A program made the position numbers and the translations under genes. 64,000 nt of DNA, taken from assembly GCF_014193695.1 (NCBI RefSeq), contig NZ_JACHZR010000001.1, positions 719,309-783,308 on the forward strand, given 5' to 3'. Shown here piece by piece: positions 62,244 through 64,000 of the stretch; positions within the stretch are counted from its first letter, which is position 1; each line of letters begins with the position of its first letter. The stretch comes from Rhizobium sp. BK316. GTDB taxonomy: Bacteria > Pseudomonadota > Alphaproteobacteria > Rhizobiales > Rhizobiaceae. The notes beneath the pieces are model-generated. The model did not search any database, was not told the DNA's origin, and saw only the letters and a list, made by a program, of their open reading frames with translations.

Positions 62244-64000
62244 TTGCTATCGCCAGATAAGGTCTCGGCGCATGCCGATGAAGATTGGGAAAACGCCGGA
62301 GCCGGCGATACCATTGATGTCGAACGGCTTGTTGCAGTCGCACGCCGTCAATGGCGTGTCGTTGCAGTCTGCATGGGAATCTTCGCAATCTTGGGCCTCG
62401 TCTATATCCTGACGGCGGTACCCAAATACACTGCGTCGACAAGCGTTCTCATCGATCGCGGCAACAGTCAAATTGTGAACCAGATGCAGGCCAATGTCGC
62501 CGCAGCTCTTCCGATTGAGGACGACGCCTCCGTGCTCAGCGAGGTCGAGCTTTTCAAATCTGACTCGATCGGTCTAGCCGTTGTCGACAAACTGAAGCTC
62601 CTCGACAATCCGGAATTTACTTCGCCGGCCCGTTCGCCAATCAGCATGCTTCGCTCGCTTCTGAACTTTCGCACTTGGTTTGCCAGCGATGACGTCGCAG
62701 CCGACGATCTTGACACCTTGCGCCATAACGCAGCCGACAAGATCGTTACTGACATGGACGTCGATCGTATCGGACGCTCCTACGCACTTTCAATCAGCTA
62801 CACTTCGACATCTCCTGAGCTGGCGTCGAAAATTGCGACCTCTATCGCCGAGGCCTATCTCGTCGACAAACTAAACTCGAAATACGATGCCACCCGTCGT
62901 GCCTCCGAGTGGCTTCAGGAGCGTATCGACGAACTCAAGCAGAGGGCGCTCGATTCAGATCTTGCGGTCCAAAAGTTTCGGACTGCGCATGGCCTTCTCT
63001 CTACCGGCGGTCAGTATCAGCTTCTTAGCGACCAGCAGCTTTCCGAATTGACGACCCAGTTGATCGGCGCGCAGGCCGATACAGCTAGAGCGCGGGCAAA
63101 GTACGAGCGTGTGAAATCGATCATCGATAATAAGCGCACTGACGCCATCGTAACCGACGTTCTCGATAACTCGATCTCTAACGATCTGCGCAAGAAATAT
63201 TTGGAAGCTTCAAAGCTTGAAGCTGAAATATCTGCTCGTCTCGGGCCGGATCACATTCAGGCCGTTCGCCTTCGCAGCGAGATGGCTGAATATCAACGGC
63301 TGATGTTCGAAGAATTGAACCGTATCGCTGAGAGCTATCAAAGCGAGCTTCAGGTCGCGCAAACTCGTGAAAAGTCCCTTCAGGACAGTGTCACGCAAGC
63401 GAGCAGCGTAACGGCCGCGGCCGGTGAAACTCAGGTTCAGCTTCGAGAACTCGAGCGCACTGCAGATACTTATCGCAACCTCTACCAGACCTTCCTCGCC
63501 CGCTTCCAGGAAGCAACTCAGCAGCAATCCTTCCCGATCACCGACGCGCGCATCATCACCAGAGCACAGGTGCCGACGGCTCCGAGCGCGCCGAAGAAGC
63601 CATTGATCCTTGCTCTGGCTATGGCGCTCGGCGCAGCCTTCGGCGGTGGGATCGGCGCCTTCCGTGAATTCCGCGACCGCTTCTTCCGTACTGGCGAGCA
63701 GGTGCGGGACGTGTTGTCGCTCGAATACATTGGCCATATACCGGCTGTCGACGCGAAGGAAGCGAGCAGCGGCGCCAGCGAGCCGGAATCTGCCCGTGGC
63801 CTGCAAAGCGGTAACGGGATAACCAATTACGTGGTCAATCATCCACTTTCAGCCTTCGCTGAAACGATGCGTAGCGCCAAGATCGCCGTTGACATGGAAA
63901 ATCCAAGCTCACGCTGCAAGGTGATCGGTGTGATTTCCAGCCTTCCCGGTGAAGGCAAGTCGACCGTCGCCATCAATCTTGCACAGCTTCTTGCCATGCA
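62244..64000 (+). CDS. Polysaccharide co-polymerase with BY-kinase domain (Wzc/ExoP/GumC type; 3' end cut)
   Basis: The first 585 residues of an inner-membrane chain-length and export regulator; it runs off the window. TTG 62244 is the start, with GGAGG just upstream, giving MLSPDKVSAHADEDWENAGA. Membrane helix 1 is near residues 41-62 (WRVVAVCMGIFAILGLVYIL), followed by the Wzz domain and a long periplasmic coiled coil; helix 2 is near 453-472 (PLILALAMALGAAFGGGIGA). The cytoplasmic tyrosine-kinase domain begins with Walker A SLPGEGKST (Lys572). It should control polymer length and export together with the lipoprotein at 37907. Confidence 0.92.
   Translation, partial: MLSPDKVSAHADEDWENAGAGDTIDVERLVAVARRQWRVVAVCMGIFAILGLVYILTAVPKYTASTSVLIDRGNSQIVNQMQANVAAALPIEDDASVLSEVELFKSDSIGLAVVDKLKLLDNPEFTSPARSPISMLRSLLNFRTWFASDDVAADDLDTLRHNAADKIVTDMDVDRIGRSYALSISYTSTSPELASKIATSIAEAYLVDKLNSKYDATRRASEWLQERIDELKQRALDSDLAVQKFRTAHGLLSTGGQYQLLSDQQLSELTTQLIGAQADTARARAKYERVKSIIDNKRTDAIVTDVLDNSISNDLRKKYLEASKLEAEISARLGPDHIQAVRLRSEMAEYQRLMFEELNRIAESYQSELQVAQTREKSLQDSVTQASSVTAAAGETQVQLRELERTADTYRNLYQTFLARFQEATQQQSFPITDARIITRAQVPTAPSAPKKPLILALAMALGAAFGGGIGAFREFRDRFFRTGEQVRDVLSLEYIGHIPAVDAKEASSGASEPESARGLQSGNGITNYVVNHPLSAFAETMRSAKIAVDMENPSSRCKVIGVISSLPGEGKSTVAINLAQLLAM

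Noticed and set aside
1..64000. tRNA, rRNA, CRISPR arrays, insertion sequences, prophage genes
   Set aside because: Looked for cloverleaf-like genes, repeat-spacer patterns, transposase or integrase motifs and flanking inverted repeats; none convincing by eye.

Overview
The window looks like chromosome or a large replicon of a Rhizobium/Agrobacterium-type alphaproteobacterium. The evidence is the GC-rich coding, rhizobial small-protein families (DUF982, DUF1127, DUF2934, DUF6074, BTLCP), abundant sugar ABC transporters, candidate RirA-type iron operators and a large Wzx/Wzy exopolysaccharide region. I see no rRNA, tRNA, CRISPR array, insertion sequence or prophage.

Layout. (1) 1-3.6 kb: the end of a carbohydrate ABC transporter operon, closing with a fused Gfo/Idh/MocA-aldo/keto reductase gene and a terminator. 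(2) 3.7-7.6 kb: small proteins, a ferric-siderophore reductase-like protein and a lytic transglycosylase. (3) 7.55-15.9 kb: a complete ferric-siderophore uptake module. A five-gene operon with 4-nt overlaps runs leftward (binding protein, two permeases, ATPase, reductase); a TonB-dependent receptor runs rightward, followed by an AraC regulator. TGA-N9-TCA boxes lie at the divergent promoter and before the regulator. (4) 16.1-16.6 kb: a DUF1127 gene followed on the minus strand by four tandem hairpins, each with CTCCTCCC in its loop, the last being a terminator. This matches the cuckoo/CcsR sRNA type. (5) 16.8-23.1 kb: a luciferase-like oxidoreductase, a VWA (DUF1194) protein, small proteins and an EmrAB-type efflux pair. 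The efflux pair is preceded by a striking long hairpin in a divergent intergenic region. (6) 23.1-30.6 kb: a second sugar ABC operon with an isomerase/epimerase and a dehydrogenase, and a divergent LacI repressor with palindromic operators.

(7) 30.7-35.9 kb: a type I secretion pair with an RTX-like substrate, then a BTLCP cysteine proteinase. (8) 36-64 kb: a polysaccharide locus in mixed orientations. It holds an O-antigen ligase-like protein, an outer-membrane export lipoprotein, seven glycosyltransferases, a Wzx flippase, a Wzy-like polymerase and a pyruvyl transferase. It also holds two acyltransferase-3 proteins, a hexapeptide acetyltransferase, two SGNH hydrolases, an exported GH10 glycosidase, a PPP-type phosphatase and, running off the right edge, a Wzc/ExoP-type co-polymerase with BY-kinase. 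No priming glycosyltransferase is seen.

How it works together: regions 1 and 6 import and oxidise sugars. Region 3 takes up a siderophore, probably a foreign one because no biosynthesis genes are present. Region 8 should assemble, decorate, polymerise, export and trim an acidic, acylated surface polysaccharide. All functions are inferred from sequence reading only; no database search was run.
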